Assembly: GCA_937902665.1 (NCBI GenBank)
Contig: CALELM010000014.1
Coordinates: 1 to 24,409 of the forward strand
Direction: 5' to 3'
DNA from: an uncultured Selenomonadaceae bacterium
GTDB lineage: Bacteria; Bacillota; Negativicutes; Selenomonadales; Selenomonadaceae
Length of the DNA stretch: 24,409 nt
Part shown: piece by piece, positions 6,874 through 14,849 of the stretch
How positions within the stretch are numbered: the stretch's first letter is position 1
Layout: each line of letters opens with the position of its first letter
Position numbers and translations under genes: made by a program
Notes under the pieces: generated by a model
The model's input: only the letters and a program-made list of their open reading frames with translations
Database searches by the model: none
Told to the model about the DNA's origin: nothing

Positions 6874-8361
6874 TTAGGATTCCTTTTGTTTCTTCGTAAA
6901 TTCTTCAAGAAGAATTCTCTTGGCAATCTTTCCTGTGGTTGTCCTTGGGAGTGCGGGGAGGTTGTGGAATTCTCTAGGCACCTTGTAAAGAGCAAGATTA
7001 TTTTGCAGGAACTTTTTCAGTTCATGCACGTCACATTCGGCATTTTCCTGCAGTGCATAGAAGCAGGCGCCGGCTTGTCCCCGAAGCTTGTCCGGTATGC
7101 CAATGACAGCGGCTTCCTTGATGCCGGGAAACTGGTAAATAAGCTCCTCGACCTCACGGGGATAGATGTTTTCGCCCATGCTGATGATCATGTCCTTGAT
7201 GCGGTCAACAATGTAGACATAGCCCTCTTCATCGGCTTTTGCTACATCACCTGTATGCAGCCAGCCGTCTCGGAGCGTATTGCTGGTGGCTTCTGGTTGG
7301 TTCCAGTAGCCCAGCATGACGTTCGGTCCTTTGACGATAAATTCGCCCGCTTCGCCAAGCGGCACATCGTTGCCTTCCGTGTCAACGAGCCTCCATTCGA
7401 TATTCTTGAGAGATTTGCCGATAGATCCATTTTTGTTCTTGCCGATGGGATTGAAGCAGACGACAGGGCTGGCTTCGGAGAGTCCATAGCCTTCGGAGAT
7501 GGAAAGCCCGAATTTTTTTGCAAAATCCTCCTCGATTTTCAGCGGGAGTGTTGTTCCTCCGCTGATCACCAAGCGAATAGATGACAGATCCTCTGGAGAT
7601 GCCGTGCGGGTGAGCAGACTGCAAATGGACGGGACAACGTAGAGATCTGTAATTTTTTCCGAGCGAATGGTTTCGATGGTTTCCTTTGGAACAAATGCGT
7701 CAAGGATAACGATACGCGCGCCACGGAGGAGAGGGTAGAGAACGGAACAGGTCCAGCCAAAGCAATGGTACATGGGAAGAACGCAGAGAATGCGATGCGT
7801 TCTTTTGCCGTTCAAGACATCCAGCATCTGGTCGGCATTGCATATAAGGTTCTTGTGGGAAAGCATAGCGCCCTTGGGAGATCCTGTCGTTCCCGACGTG
7901 TAGATGATGACGGCGGGCTTGTTCTCGTCAAAGTCCTCTGGCAGTGACGGTGCAGGCTTTGCTGTCGATGATATGATGCCTGTGATATCATGCTGCGTGA
8001 TTTCTGCGTTGCAACCGAGGGAAGCCAAGGATTTGCCGAGGTCAAGCGTCTTGTGCGTAATCAGATGGCGGATTCCTGCATCCTTTAGGATAAAGGCAGT
8101 TTCCCTGCTGCTCAACTGGAAGTTAATGGGGACGGCAATCGCGCCGAGGGATACGATTGCCATGTAGGCGAAAATATATTCAGCATTGTTTTTGGAAAAA
8201 ATACCGACACGGTCACCAAGACGGACTCCTGCCTCATAAAGATAATTACGGCAAGAAGCTATGCTGTCTGTCAGTTCTTGATAGGTAAATTGTCTGCCGT
8301 GATCCCTGATTGCAATGTCGGAAGGAATTCCATTGTGGCTGAGTTCATGTACAAGCATCAT
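6874..8361 (-). CDS. AMP-dependent acyl-CoA synthetase, copy 2
   Basis: A 495-residue ANL-superfamily enzyme that activates a carboxylic (probably fatty or aryl) acid to its CoA thioester by way of the acyl-AMP. The motifs are intact and in order: YTSGTTGSPKGA (about 154-165), YGLSEASPV, LHTGDVA, the hinge region RIKDMIISMGENIYPREVEE, and the catalytic lysine in TTTGKIAKR near the C-terminus. The substrate cannot be read from sequence. The start ATG overlaps the stop of the upstream paralog (ATGA, 8361-8358), so the two are translationally coupled. It ends at the terminator 6826-6872. Copy 1 is clearly homologous along its whole length: 72 of the first 97 residues are identical by hand count. 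Confidence 0.92.
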   Translation of the reverse strand: MMLVHELSHNGIPSDIAIRDHGRQFTYQELTDSIASCRNYLYEAGVRLGDRVGIFSKNNAEYIFAYMAIVSLGAIAVPINFQLSSRETAFILKDAGIRHLITHKTLDLGKSLASLGCNAEITQHDITGIISSTAKPAPSLPEDFDENKPAVIIYTSGTTGSPKGAMLSHKNLICNADQMLDVLNGKRTHRILCVLPMYHCFGWTCSVLYPLLRGARIVILDAFVPKETIETIRSEKITDLYVVPSICSLLTRTASPEDLSSIRLVISGGTTLPLKIEEDFAKKFGLSISEGYGLSEASPVVCFNPIGKNKNGSIGKSLKNIEWRLVDTEGNDVPLGEAGEFIVKGPNVMLGYWNQPEATSNTLRDGWLHTGDVAKADEEGYVYIVDRIKDMIISMGENIYPREVEELIYQFPGIKEAAVIGIPDKLRGQAGACFYALQENAECDVHELKKFLQNNLALYKVPREFHNLPALPRTTTGKIAKRILLEEFTKKQKES

Positions 8362-9872
8362 AGATTCTCCGTTCTCTTGTTTTTTGCAGTAGCTTTTTGT
8401 TCGAGAAAATTTTTCAATATGACGCGTTTTGCAATCTTGCCGGTTGCAGTACGCGGGAACTCCTTGAGCTCATGGAACTCTCGCGGAATTTTGTACAGGG
8501 CAAGATTTTTTTGCAGGAATTTCTTGAGCTTTGGCAAATCAAGAGACGCTCCCTCCTGCAAGGTGTAGAAGCAAGCACCTGCCTGTCCCCGAAGCTTGTC
8601 ATCTACGCCGATGACAGCGACCTCGTTGATTCCGGGAAATTGGTAAATAAGCTCCTCGACCTCTCGCGGGTAAATGTTTTCGCCCATGCTGATAATCATG
8701 TCCTTGATACGGTCGACAATATAAAGGTAGTGATCCTTGTCAGCTCTTGCCACGTCTCCGGTATGGAGCCAGCCGTTTTTGAGAGCTTCCATAGTGGCTT
8801 CCGGCAGGTTCCAATAGCCGAGCATGACGTTAGGACCCTTGATGATGAACTCCCCAGTTTCTCCCGGCCTTACGTCATTGCCTTCGGCATCAATGAGACG
8901 CCATTGGACACCGGGAACGACAGGGCCAATCGAACCAATTTTTTCCTTGCCGGCAGGGTTCATGGTGACGACAGGGCTTGCCTCCGAAAGCCCATACCCC
9001 TCGCAGATGGAGACACCGAATTTTTTGATGAAGTCCTCTTCGATTTTCAGTGGGAGAGTCGTTCCTCCGCTGACGACCAAGCGCAGCGTTGCCATGTCCT
9101 CCGGGGAAGCAAGCTTGGTGAGGAGACTGCAAATGGACGGGACAACGTAAAGGTCTGTTACCTTTTCGTCCCGAATCGTTTCAATCGTTTCTTTTGGCGC
9201 AAAGGAGTCCAAAATGACGACAGATGCACCGCAGAAGAATGGATAAAGAACGGAACAGGTCCAGCCGAAGCAGTGGTACATCGGAAGGACACAAAGAACG
9301 ACATGCTCCTTTTTGCACTCCATGAAGGACATTTGCTCGGCATTGCTGACGAGATTGCGGTGCGAAAGCACGGCACCCTTGGGGGAGCCTGTAGTTCCCG
9401 ATGTGTAGATGATGACGGCAGGATTCGCTTCGTCAAAGGAAACGGGGAGGGACGGCGCATCCTGCAGGGAAGCATCACTTTGAGATGTCAGGGCAATGTC
9501 ATGCTGCGTGATCTTTTTGTCATAGCCGAGAGCGGAAAGCGCATCCTTGAGCTGCAGCTTTTTGTAGGTCAAGATCTGCTCAATGCCTGCGTCCTTGAGG
9601 ATGTAGGCAATCTCTCGATTGCTGAGCTGGAAGTTAATCGGGACAGCAATAGCGCCGAGGGAAACAACGCCCATATAGGCAAAGATGTATTCAGCACTGT
9701 TGCGAGAGAAAATGCCAATGCGGTCGCCAACACGAACTCCTGCATGGTAAAGGCGGTTGCGGCAGGCGTTGATACATGCAGAAAATTCGGCATAGGTAAA
9801 TTGTCGGCCGTGATCGCGAATGGCAACATCATCCGGACGGCCTTTTCGGGTAAGTTCATGTACAAACATCAC
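8358..9872 (-). CDS. AMP-dependent acyl-CoA synthetase, copy 1
   Basis: A 504-residue paralog of the gene immediately downstream, in the same family of long/medium-chain acid-CoA ligases. It shows YTSGTTGSPKGA, MYHCFGWTCSVLYP, YGLSEASPV, LHTGDVA, RIKDMIISMGENIYPREVEE and the C-terminal lysine in TATGKIAKR, so it should be active. It differs from copy 2 mainly in the surface and linker segments and in the C-terminal tail. It is the first gene of a two-gene operon driven by the promoter at 9974-10002, with a leader of about 95 nt. The ATG at 9872 is taken as the start because both paralogs share the MM(F/L)VHEL beginning. This is probably a recent duplication with divided substrate range. Confidence 0.92.
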   Translation of the reverse strand: MMFVHELTRKGRPDDVAIRDHGRQFTYAEFSACINACRNRLYHAGVRVGDRIGIFSRNSAEYIFAYMGVVSLGAIAVPINFQLSNREIAYILKDAGIEQILTYKKLQLKDALSALGYDKKITQHDIALTSQSDASLQDAPSLPVSFDEANPAVIIYTSGTTGSPKGAVLSHRNLVSNAEQMSFMECKKEHVVLCVLPMYHCFGWTCSVLYPFFCGASVVILDSFAPKETIETIRDEKVTDLYVVPSICSLLTKLASPEDMATLRLVVSGGTTLPLKIEEDFIKKFGVSICEGYGLSEASPVVTMNPAGKEKIGSIGPVVPGVQWRLIDAEGNDVRPGETGEFIIKGPNVMLGYWNLPEATMEALKNGWLHTGDVARADKDHYLYIVDRIKDMIISMGENIYPREVEELIYQFPGINEVAVIGVDDKLRGQAGACFYTLQEGASLDLPKLKKFLQKNLALYKIPREFHELKEFPRTATGKIAKRVILKNFLEQKATAKNKRTENL

Positions 9873-9973
9873 AACACTCTTTTCTTCAGTTTAGATAGGA
9901 CGGCAAAGAGCCGTGAACGATACGGAATTTTGCCAGCAAATGAAGGAAGGGCAATCTCCCCTTTATACACTTA

Positions 9974-10002
9974 ATTTTATATCATGTCAGTGAAATTATC
10001 AA
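9974..10002 (-). promoter_or_regulatory. Promoter of the acyl-CoA synthetase operon
   Basis: On the minus strand: TTGATA (10002-9997), 17-bp spacer, TAAAAT (9979-9974). Both hexamers match consensus at 5 of 6 positions. Confidence 0.65.
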
Positions 10003-10119
10003 TCCTAAGTGAAAAGGATTGCCCATGCAATGCCTATGTTTTGCAGGAAAACACGGAAAAAGATGTATGCTGATGGATAAGATGGTCTGGCAGAAGGCAG
10101 GGAATATGATTGCTTGTGA

Positions 10120-10148
10120 TTGCAATAATTTTACGGGAATGGTAGACT
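10120..10148 (+). promoter_or_regulatory. Possible promoter of the symporter gene
   Basis: TTGCAA (10120-10125), 17-bp spacer, TAGACT (10143-10148), 67 bp before the GTG start. It is a moderate match only. Confidence 0.35.
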
Positions 10149-10215
10149 CTTATTTGTTCACTCTATGCAGCCGCAATATTGCAATGGAGAAATTTTATAA
10201 AACAGAGGTGTTAAT

Positions 10216-11748
10216 GTGAAGATTGCTATTTTAATACTTTATTTTGCGGTTTTAATCGGTATCGGTTTGTACTGCCGCAAGTATTCTACGGACGTGAATG
10301 GTTTTGTGCTTGGCGGGCGGTCTGTTGGCCCGTGGCTGACAGCTTTTGCTTATGGCACGTCCTATTTTTCGGCTGTTGTTTTCGTTGGCTACGCAGGGCA
10401 GTTTGGCTGGCGCTATGGTATTTCTGCTACATGGGCAGGCATAGGAAATGCGCTCATAGGCTCGCTTTTGGCATGGGCAGTTTTGGGACGGCGAACAAGG
10501 ATTATTACACAGCATCTTAATTCTGCGACTATGCCGCAGTTTTTCGGCAAGCGTTTTGACAGCATGCCGCTGGTTATCGCTTCCTCTGCTATTATTTTTG
10601 TCTTTCTTATACCCTATACTGCATCCTTGTACAATGGTCTTTCCAGACTTTTTGGCATGGCGTTCAGCATTGATTATTCGGCTTGTATTGTGCTGATGGC
10701 AATTTTGACGGCGATTTATGTTATCGCTGGCGGATATATGGCAACGGCAATCAATGATTTCATTCAAGGAATCATCATGCTTTTTGGCATTGTGGCTGTA
10801 GTAGTTGCTGTATTGGAAAGCAAGGGCGGTTTGATGGAATCTATGGCAGGATTGGCACGGGTGACGGACGAAACCGTGACGACGACTCCGGGTATCTTCA
10901 ATTCATTTTTAGGGCCGGATCCACTGAACCTGTTTTTTGTCGTTGTCCTGACCTCGCTCGGTACATGGGGACTGCCGCAAATGGTACAGAAATTTTATGC
11001 AATCAAGGATGAGGATTCTGTTCAAAAGGGGACTGTCATTTCTACCCTGTTTGCTTTTGTGGTAGCAGGAGGCTGTTATTTCCTCGGTGGTTTTGGAAGA
11101 TTGTTTTCCGATGAGATTGATATTGCTGCCAATGGTTTTGACTCCATCATTCCAACGATGCTGCAGAACCTATCGCCGGCAATGATCGCTTTCGTGGTTA
11201 TTTTGGTGCTTTCTGCCTCGATGTCCACGCTTTCCTCGCTGGTTATTGCTTCCAGCTCCACGCTGACGATAGATTTTATCAAGAACACCTTTCAGAAGGA
11301 TATGTCAGACAAGGCGCAGGTACGGATGATTCGAGCTTTCATTGTTGTGTTTATCGCTATTTCGGCAATCATTGCTATGATCCAGTACAAAAGTTCCGTT
11401 ACCTTTATTGCGCAGCTCATGGGTGTTTCGTGGGGAGCATTGGCGGGTTCTTTCTTGGCACCCTTCCTTTATTCACTTTATTGGAAAAGGACAACGAAGC
11501 TTGCTTGCTGGGCTTGCTTTATCTGGGGAACAGGGATTACGCTGATTGACCTCTTGGATAAATCCCTCCTGCCGGCAATGATCCAAAGCCCTATTAACTG
11601 CGGCGTGGTTGCTATGCTTGTGGGATTGGTTCTTGTTCCGGTGGTGAGCCTTGTTACGCCGAAGCCTGATGAAAAATTGGTCGATGAATGTTTTGCTTGC
11701 TACGAAAAGAAGACCTATGTATCGCAAAAGGACGCTCTTGGAGATTGA
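10216..11748 (+). CDS. Sodium:solute symporter (SSS family)
   Basis: A 510-residue polytopic membrane protein of the SSS (SLC5) family with about 13 hydrophobic segments, the usual number. Diagnostic stretches are FVLGGRSVGPWLTAFAYG near the N-terminus, AIYVIAGGYMATAINDFIQG in the middle (the family's GG-x-x-A-x-x-x-T-D/N-x-x-Q region) and SASMSTLSSLVIASSSTL in the sodium-binding helix. It imports an organic solute with Na+. The family includes proline, pantothenate and carboxylate transporters, and the substrate cannot be assigned. A link to the divergent acyl-CoA synthetases, importing the acid they activate, is possible but unproven. The GTG start at 10216 has AGAGGTG upstream. Confidence 0.9.
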   Translation: MKIAILILYFAVLIGIGLYCRKYSTDVNGFVLGGRSVGPWLTAFAYGTSYFSAVVFVGYAGQFGWRYGISATWAGIGNALIGSLLAWAVLGRRTRIITQHLNSATMPQFFGKRFDSMPLVIASSAIIFVFLIPYTASLYNGLSRLFGMAFSIDYSACIVLMAILTAIYVIAGGYMATAINDFIQGIIMLFGIVAVVVAVLESKGGLMESMAGLARVTDETVTTTPGIFNSFLGPDPLNLFFVVVLTSLGTWGLPQMVQKFYAIKDEDSVQKGTVISTLFAFVVAGGCYFLGGFGRLFSDEIDIAANGFDSIIPTMLQNLSPAMIAFVVILVLSASMSTLSSLVIASSSTLTIDFIKNTFQKDMSDKAQVRMIRAFIVVFIAISAIIAMIQYKSSVTFIAQLMGVSWGALAGSFLAPFLYSLYWKRTTKLACWACFIWGTGITLIDLLDKSLLPAMIQSPINCGVVAMLVGLVLVPVVSLVTPKPDEKLVDECFACYEKKTYVSQKDALGD

Positions 11749-11783
11749 ACAGGATTTGCTTTTTTGCTGGCATAAAAAATGCT

Positions 11784-11812
11784 TGACGAGTTCTTATGTG
11801 ATGTAGTACAAT
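11784..11812 (+). promoter_or_regulatory. Promoter of tRNA-Val(GAC)
   Basis: The -35 hexamer is TTGACG, with the two Ts at 11783-11784, followed by an 18-bp spacer and TACAAT (11807-11812). Both hexamers match at 5 of 6 positions, and the -10 ends 15 bp before the mature tRNA. Confidence 0.7.
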
Positions 11813-11827
11813 AAGTACCGTTGATTC

Positions 11828-11904
11828 GGGGTTATAGCTCAGTTGGTTAGAGCGTCACGTTGACATCGTGGAGGTCACAGGTTCGAATCCTGTTAACCCC
11901 ACCA
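11828..11904 (+). tRNA. tRNA-Val (anticodon GAC)
   Basis: A 77-nt cloverleaf with encoded CCA. The acceptor stem GGGGTTA pairs with TAACCCC. D arm GCTC/GAGC. Anticodon stem TCACG/CGTGG closes the loop TTGACAT, with GAC at 11862-11864. T arm ACAGG-TTCGAAT-CCTGT. GAC decodes GUC and GUU valine codons. Confidence 0.97.
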
Positions 11905-11913
11905 TTGGAATTG

Positions 11914-11943
11914 AAGCTCTTGCGGTTGGCAAGAGCTTTTTTG
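11914..11943 (+). terminator. Intrinsic terminator after tRNA-Val(GAC)
   Basis: AAGCTCTTGC (11914-11923), loop GGTTG, GCAAGAGCTT (11929-11938), then a T-run to 11943. Confidence 0.92.
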
Positions 11944-12005
11944 TTTCTTTTGGCGGGTCAATGGCTTGTCTTTAGAAAATTGTGGAATTTTTCTGGGGAT
12001 GGGTG

Positions 12006-12011
12006 TATAAT
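12006..12011 (+). promoter_or_regulatory. -10 element for tRNA-Val(CAC)
   Basis: A perfect TATAAT lies 48 bp before the tRNA. No good -35 is present at 16-18 bp; the nearest is TTGTGG at 20 bp spacing. Confidence 0.45.
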
Positions 12012-12059
12012 GGTGAACAGGTTCGTGAAGTCCTGCGGTGTTTGCGGGCGGTTTCAAAG

Positions 12060-12135
12060 GCTCACTTAGCTCAGTTGGTAGAGCATCTCCGTCACATGGA
12101 GGGGGTCGGGGGTTCGAGTCCCTCAGTGAGCACCA
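12060..12135 (+). tRNA. tRNA-Val (anticodon CAC)
   Basis: A 76-nt cloverleaf with encoded CCA. Acceptor stem GCTCACT/AGTGAGC. D arm GCTC/GAGC. Anticodon stem TCTCC/GGAGG closes the loop GTCACAT, with CAC at 12093-12095. T arm GGGGG-TTCGAGT-CCCTC fits with one wobble. CAC decodes GUG. It complements the preceding GAC tRNA, yet the two have separate promoters and terminators. Confidence 0.93.
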
Positions 12136-12143
12136 GTCAGTTC

Positions 12144-12171
12144 AGCAGTACGCATTGCGTGCTGCTTTTTT
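12144..12171 (+). terminator. Intrinsic terminator after tRNA-Val(CAC)
   Basis: AGCAGTACGC (12144-12153), loop ATT, GCGTGCTGCT (12157-12166) with one G-U pair, then TTTTT. Confidence 0.9.
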
Positions 12172-12210
12172 CATTATGTTATTTTCTTTATTGGGAATAG
12201 GGGTATTTTT

Positions 12211-13566
12211 ATGACACAAAAAAGCTATACGCTTGCGGCTGTCCTGATATCTTCCTTTATTTGCCCGTTTATGGCAAGCGCGATGACCGTTGCTGTTCCT
12301 GCGATTGCCGTGGAGTTTGGTGTTCCTGCGGTGCAGATGAGTTGGTTGCTGACGGCATTTTTGCTTGGTTCTGCCTGTGTCCTGCTTCCATTTGGACGGC
12401 TGGCGGATCTTCGGGGAAGGAAGCGGGTATTTCTTTGGGGACTTTCCGGCGTTTTCGTGACAAGCCTGCTTTGCGGTGCTTCTGTTTCGGCAGAAATGCT
12501 GATTTTTGTTCGCTTTTTGCAGGGAATCGTTATCTCGATGATTTTCAGTACGGGAATTGCAATACTGGTTTCTTCGCACAGGCCGGAGGAACGGGGGAAG
12601 GTTCTTGGTATTTCCGTCTCTTTTACTTATGCAGGAATATCAACGGGACCTTTTTTAGGCGGCGCGATTGCAGAGTTTTTTGGCTGGCGCATGATTTTTT
12701 TCGTGACAGCGGTGGTTGTTTTTGCCAGCTGGTATTTGGGCAGCAAGGTCGTTGACGAGTGGTATGGGGAAAAAGGCGGGCAGATGGATCTGCGAGGCTC
12801 GTTTTTTTATGCGGTTTCTATGCTTTGTATCCTGTACGGCATTTCTGTTTTTGAGACGCAGCCTTTGGCAGTTTGGATCGTTGTAGTGGGAGCGATATTC
12901 GGTGCGGTGTTCCTTTGGGAGCAGATGGCATCGGAACATCCTCTCATCCAGCTGTCGCTTTTTCGTAATGTTACGTTTTCCATGTCGAACCTTGCGGCGC
13001 TTTTGCACTACAGTGCGACATTTGCTATCAGCTTTTTGCTTTCCCTCTATTTGGAGCTGCTGCATGGGTTCACGGAATCGCAGGCAGGAGCGGTGCTTCT
13101 CTTGCAGCCACTCATGATGGCGGCACTTTCTGCTTGGGCGGGCAGTCTTTCTGACAAGGTGCAGCCCAGAATCGTGGCAAGCTTTGGCATGGGGCTGACA
13201 ACCATGGGACTTGCCTTTCTTTCCGGAATTGGCATGGCGACACCTGTTTGGCAGGTTGGCATTATTTTGGTGCTGATCGGCATAGGCTTTGCCTTTTTCT
13301 CTTCCCCGAACAGCAATGCGATTATGGGGGCGGTGCATCCTTCCCAGATGGGCGTTGCAACGTCTATCTTTTCCGTCATGCGGGTCTTGGGGCAGGGAAT
13401 GAGCATGGCGATGGTGACGCTTCTTTTGAACCGTTATGTCCTTTCTGCAACAGGGGGAGGATATCTTGCTTCGCTGGAAGCGGGGATACAGCAGATTTTC
13501 TTTCTTTTTACGTTTATCTGTCTGGCAGGGACAGCGATTTCTGTCATGCGGGGAAAAGGGGAATGA
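12211..13566 (+). CDS. MFS transporter, DHA2-like multidrug efflux family
   Basis: A 451-residue major facilitator superfamily protein. Motif A is in the second loop (GRLADLRGRKRVFLWG, about residues 62-77). The antiporter motif C is present (AGISTGPFLGGAIAEFFGWR, about 146-165). Its many hydrophobic segments fit the 12-14 helix drug:H+ antiporter group (EmrB/QacA-like). The substrate is unknown; the context gives no clear target, so drug or metabolite efflux is a family-level inference. The ATG at 12211 follows AGGGGT. No regulator gene is adjacent. It lies between the tRNA terminator and a thioesterase gene 92 bp downstream, with which it may share a transcript. Confidence 0.88.
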   Translation: MTQKSYTLAAVLISSFICPFMASAMTVAVPAIAVEFGVPAVQMSWLLTAFLLGSACVLLPFGRLADLRGRKRVFLWGLSGVFVTSLLCGASVSAEMLIFVRFLQGIVISMIFSTGIAILVSSHRPEERGKVLGISVSFTYAGISTGPFLGGAIAEFFGWRMIFFVTAVVVFASWYLGSKVVDEWYGEKGGQMDLRGSFFYAVSMLCILYGISVFETQPLAVWIVVVGAIFGAVFLWEQMASEHPLIQLSLFRNVTFSMSNLAALLHYSATFAISFLLSLYLELLHGFTESQAGAVLLLQPLMMAALSAWAGSLSDKVQPRIVASFGMGLTTMGLAFLSGIGMATPVWQVGIILVLIGIGFAFFSSPNSNAIMGAVHPSQMGVATSIFSVMRVLGQGMSMAMVTLLLNRYVLSATGGGYLASLEAGIQQIFFLFTFICLAGTAISVMRGKGE

Positions 13567-13658
13567 AAATCTGTACGCTGCAGTAATTTTGAAATAGGTG
13601 ATGTTTATGATACCGGCGGGAAAATGACGGTGCATTGGGAGCAGGAAGGGAGATTGGA

Positions 13659-14090
13659 ATGGACGGAAAGCTGACGGAATTGCAGGAGCGTTTAATGGCT
13701 TTTTATCACGGGCATCCTTTTATGGAATACATTCATATTGAGGCAGAGCCAAGGGAAGATGGCTCTGTGTGGCTGACGCTGCGCGTGGAGGAGGAGCATA
13801 CGAACCTTTATGGAATCGTGCATGGAGGGGTATTGCTCACTCTGGCAGATACGGCATCGGGGGCGGCATGCCTAGCGATGAACAAGAAGGTCGTTACCGT
13901 TAATTTGAGCATGGAGTTTATGCATTCGGTTCCTATGACGAAAAAGATTATTGCTGTGGGAAGAGTGCTGCATGATGGAAGGCATATGATGTCCTGCGAG
14001 AGCGAGATTCTTGACGAGGATGGCAAGCTCTATGCAAAGTCGCAGGGGACGTTCTATGTCCTTGGAAAGCTAATAGAGGATGAGGAATGA
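13659..14090 (+). CDS. PaaI-type hotdog thioesterase
   Basis: A 143-residue single hotdog-fold protein. It has the family core HGGVLLTLADTASGAAC (about residues 55-71), NLYGIVHGG before it and VTVNLSMEFMHSVP after it; the acidic residue in LAD is the usual catalytic position. Proteins of this group hydrolyse aryl- or acyl-CoA thioesters (PaaI, MenI, YdiI-like). In this window it could act on products of the acyl-CoA synthetases or of PaaK, but that is inference. The ATG at 13659 is chosen because GGAAGGGAG precedes it by about 8 nt; the in-frame TTG at 13635 lies upstream of that site. DnaA-box-like sequences follow the stop. Confidence 0.88.
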   Translation: MDGKLTELQERLMAFYHGHPFMEYIHIEAEPREDGSVWLTLRVEEEHTNLYGIVHGGVLLTLADTASGAACLAMNKKVVTVNLSMEFMHSVPMTKKIIAVGRVLHDGRHMMSCESEILDEDGKLYAKSQGTFYVLGKLIEDEE

Positions 14091-14108
14091 TTGGGCATAA
14101 ATACTGGA

Positions 14109-14173
14109 TTATCCACAAAACGCACAGGTTGTTCACAGGAATGCTGTGGATAACGTGCATCGTTCGTGGATAA
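14109..14173. promoter_or_regulatory. Cluster of four DnaA-box-like 9-mers
   Basis: TTATCCACA at 14109-14117 (perfect), TTGTTCACA at 14129-14137 (one mismatch), TGTGGATAA at 14145-14153 (perfect, reverse) and CGTGGATAA at 14165-14173 (one mismatch, reverse). Start-to-start spacings are 20, 16 and 20 bp. The first pair is on one strand and the second pair on the other, giving dyad symmetry about position 14141. It lies between the thioesterase and flavin reductase genes. Confidence 0.7.
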
Positions 14174-14214
14174 ATGCGGTGTTTTCAAATATTAGAAAGG
14201 AATGGTGAGGGTTT

Positions 14215-14727
14215 ATGGCATGCAAGGAAATTAAGGCAGAGGAATTGGACCGCAATGTATTTCGGACGATAGGGAAGGATTGGCTTCTCATCGGTGCAGA
14301 GGCTGGAGGAAAGCTGAATGCCATGACGGCATCGTGGGGCGGTATGGGAGTTCTGTGGGGAAAGAACGTAGCATACTTGTTTCTCCGTCCCAGCCGTTAT
14401 ACGAAGGAGCTTTTGGATCAGTCAGATGGTGTGACGATTTCCGTGTTTGGCGAGGAACGCCGCCAGATGATGAATTATTTTGGCACAGTATCGGGGCGTG
14501 ACGAGGATAAGATAGCAAAATCCGGTCTTACGGTGCTTCGGGACGAGGCGCAGGCTTATTTCGAGGAGGCAGAATTGACATTTTTCTGCCGCAAGCTTTA
14601 TGCGCAGCCGTTGGGCGAGGAGTTTTTCCTTGATGAATCGCAGAAGAAATGGTATTCGGACGATCCGAACAATGGCTACCATGTGATGTACATTGTTGAG
14701 ATAGGAAAGATTCTTGTAAGAGAATAA
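14215..14727 (+). CDS. Flavin reductase family protein
   Basis: A 170-residue FMN-binding split-barrel protein with GAEAGGKLNAMTASWGGMGVLWG (about 23-45), FLRPSRYTKELLD and FGTVSGRDEDKIAKSGL, the order and length of small flavin reductase-like proteins of anaerobes. Unlike the fusion at 4262-4879 it has no rubredoxin domain. It probably uses reduced flavin or NAD(P)H; the partner is unknown. The ATG at 14215 follows GGTGAGGG. The DnaA-box cluster lies in its 5' region, so DnaA might influence its transcription. It is followed by a strong terminator. Confidence 0.87.
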   Translation: MACKEIKAEELDRNVFRTIGKDWLLIGAEAGGKLNAMTASWGGMGVLWGKNVAYLFLRPSRYTKELLDQSDGVTISVFGEERRQMMNYFGTVSGRDEDKIAKSGLTVLRDEAQAYFEEAELTFFCRKLYAQPLGEEFFLDESQKKWYSDDPNNGYHVMYIVEIGKILVRE

Positions 14728-14743
14728 GGAATCTGGGACACAG

Positions 14744-14782
14744 AAAAACGCCGTGGGAGCGGGAAGCTCCGACGGCGTTTTT
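14744..14782 (+). terminator. Intrinsic terminator after flavin reductase
   Basis: AAAAACGCCGT (14744-14754) pairs with ACGGCGTTTTT (14772-14782). An inner GGAGC/GCTCC pair tightens the hairpin. Confidence 0.92.
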
Positions 14783-14849
14783 CCTAGGAAATATGTTGTT
14801 AAATTGAGTAAAGAATGTATCTGGGGACTGGATTGGGATAAATGCCCCC

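Larger units (their letters stand above)
9873..10215. promoter_or_regulatory. Divergent intergenic region (acyl-CoA synthetases / symporter)
   Basis: 343 bp without a convincing gene. It holds the minus-strand promoter at 9974-10002 and a weaker plus-strand promoter at 10120-10148. A 66-codon frame at 10019-10219 has no ribosome site and no family-like sequence, and is treated as chance. Confidence 0.6.

Noticed and set aside
8397..9974. Long plus-strand open frame (about 525 codons) opposite the acyl-CoA synthetases
   Set aside because: It is the exact antisense of two enzymes with intact catalytic motifs, has no ribosome site, and its sequence mirrors the codon pattern of the real genes.
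10019..10219. 66-codon plus-strand frame before the symporter
   Set aside because: No ribosome site, Cys-rich random-like composition, and it covers the likely promoter.
13607..13627. Six-codon ORF (MIPAGK) with a good ribosome site upstream of the thioesterase
   Set aside because: Too short to support; no attenuator structure or regulatory codons are seen.
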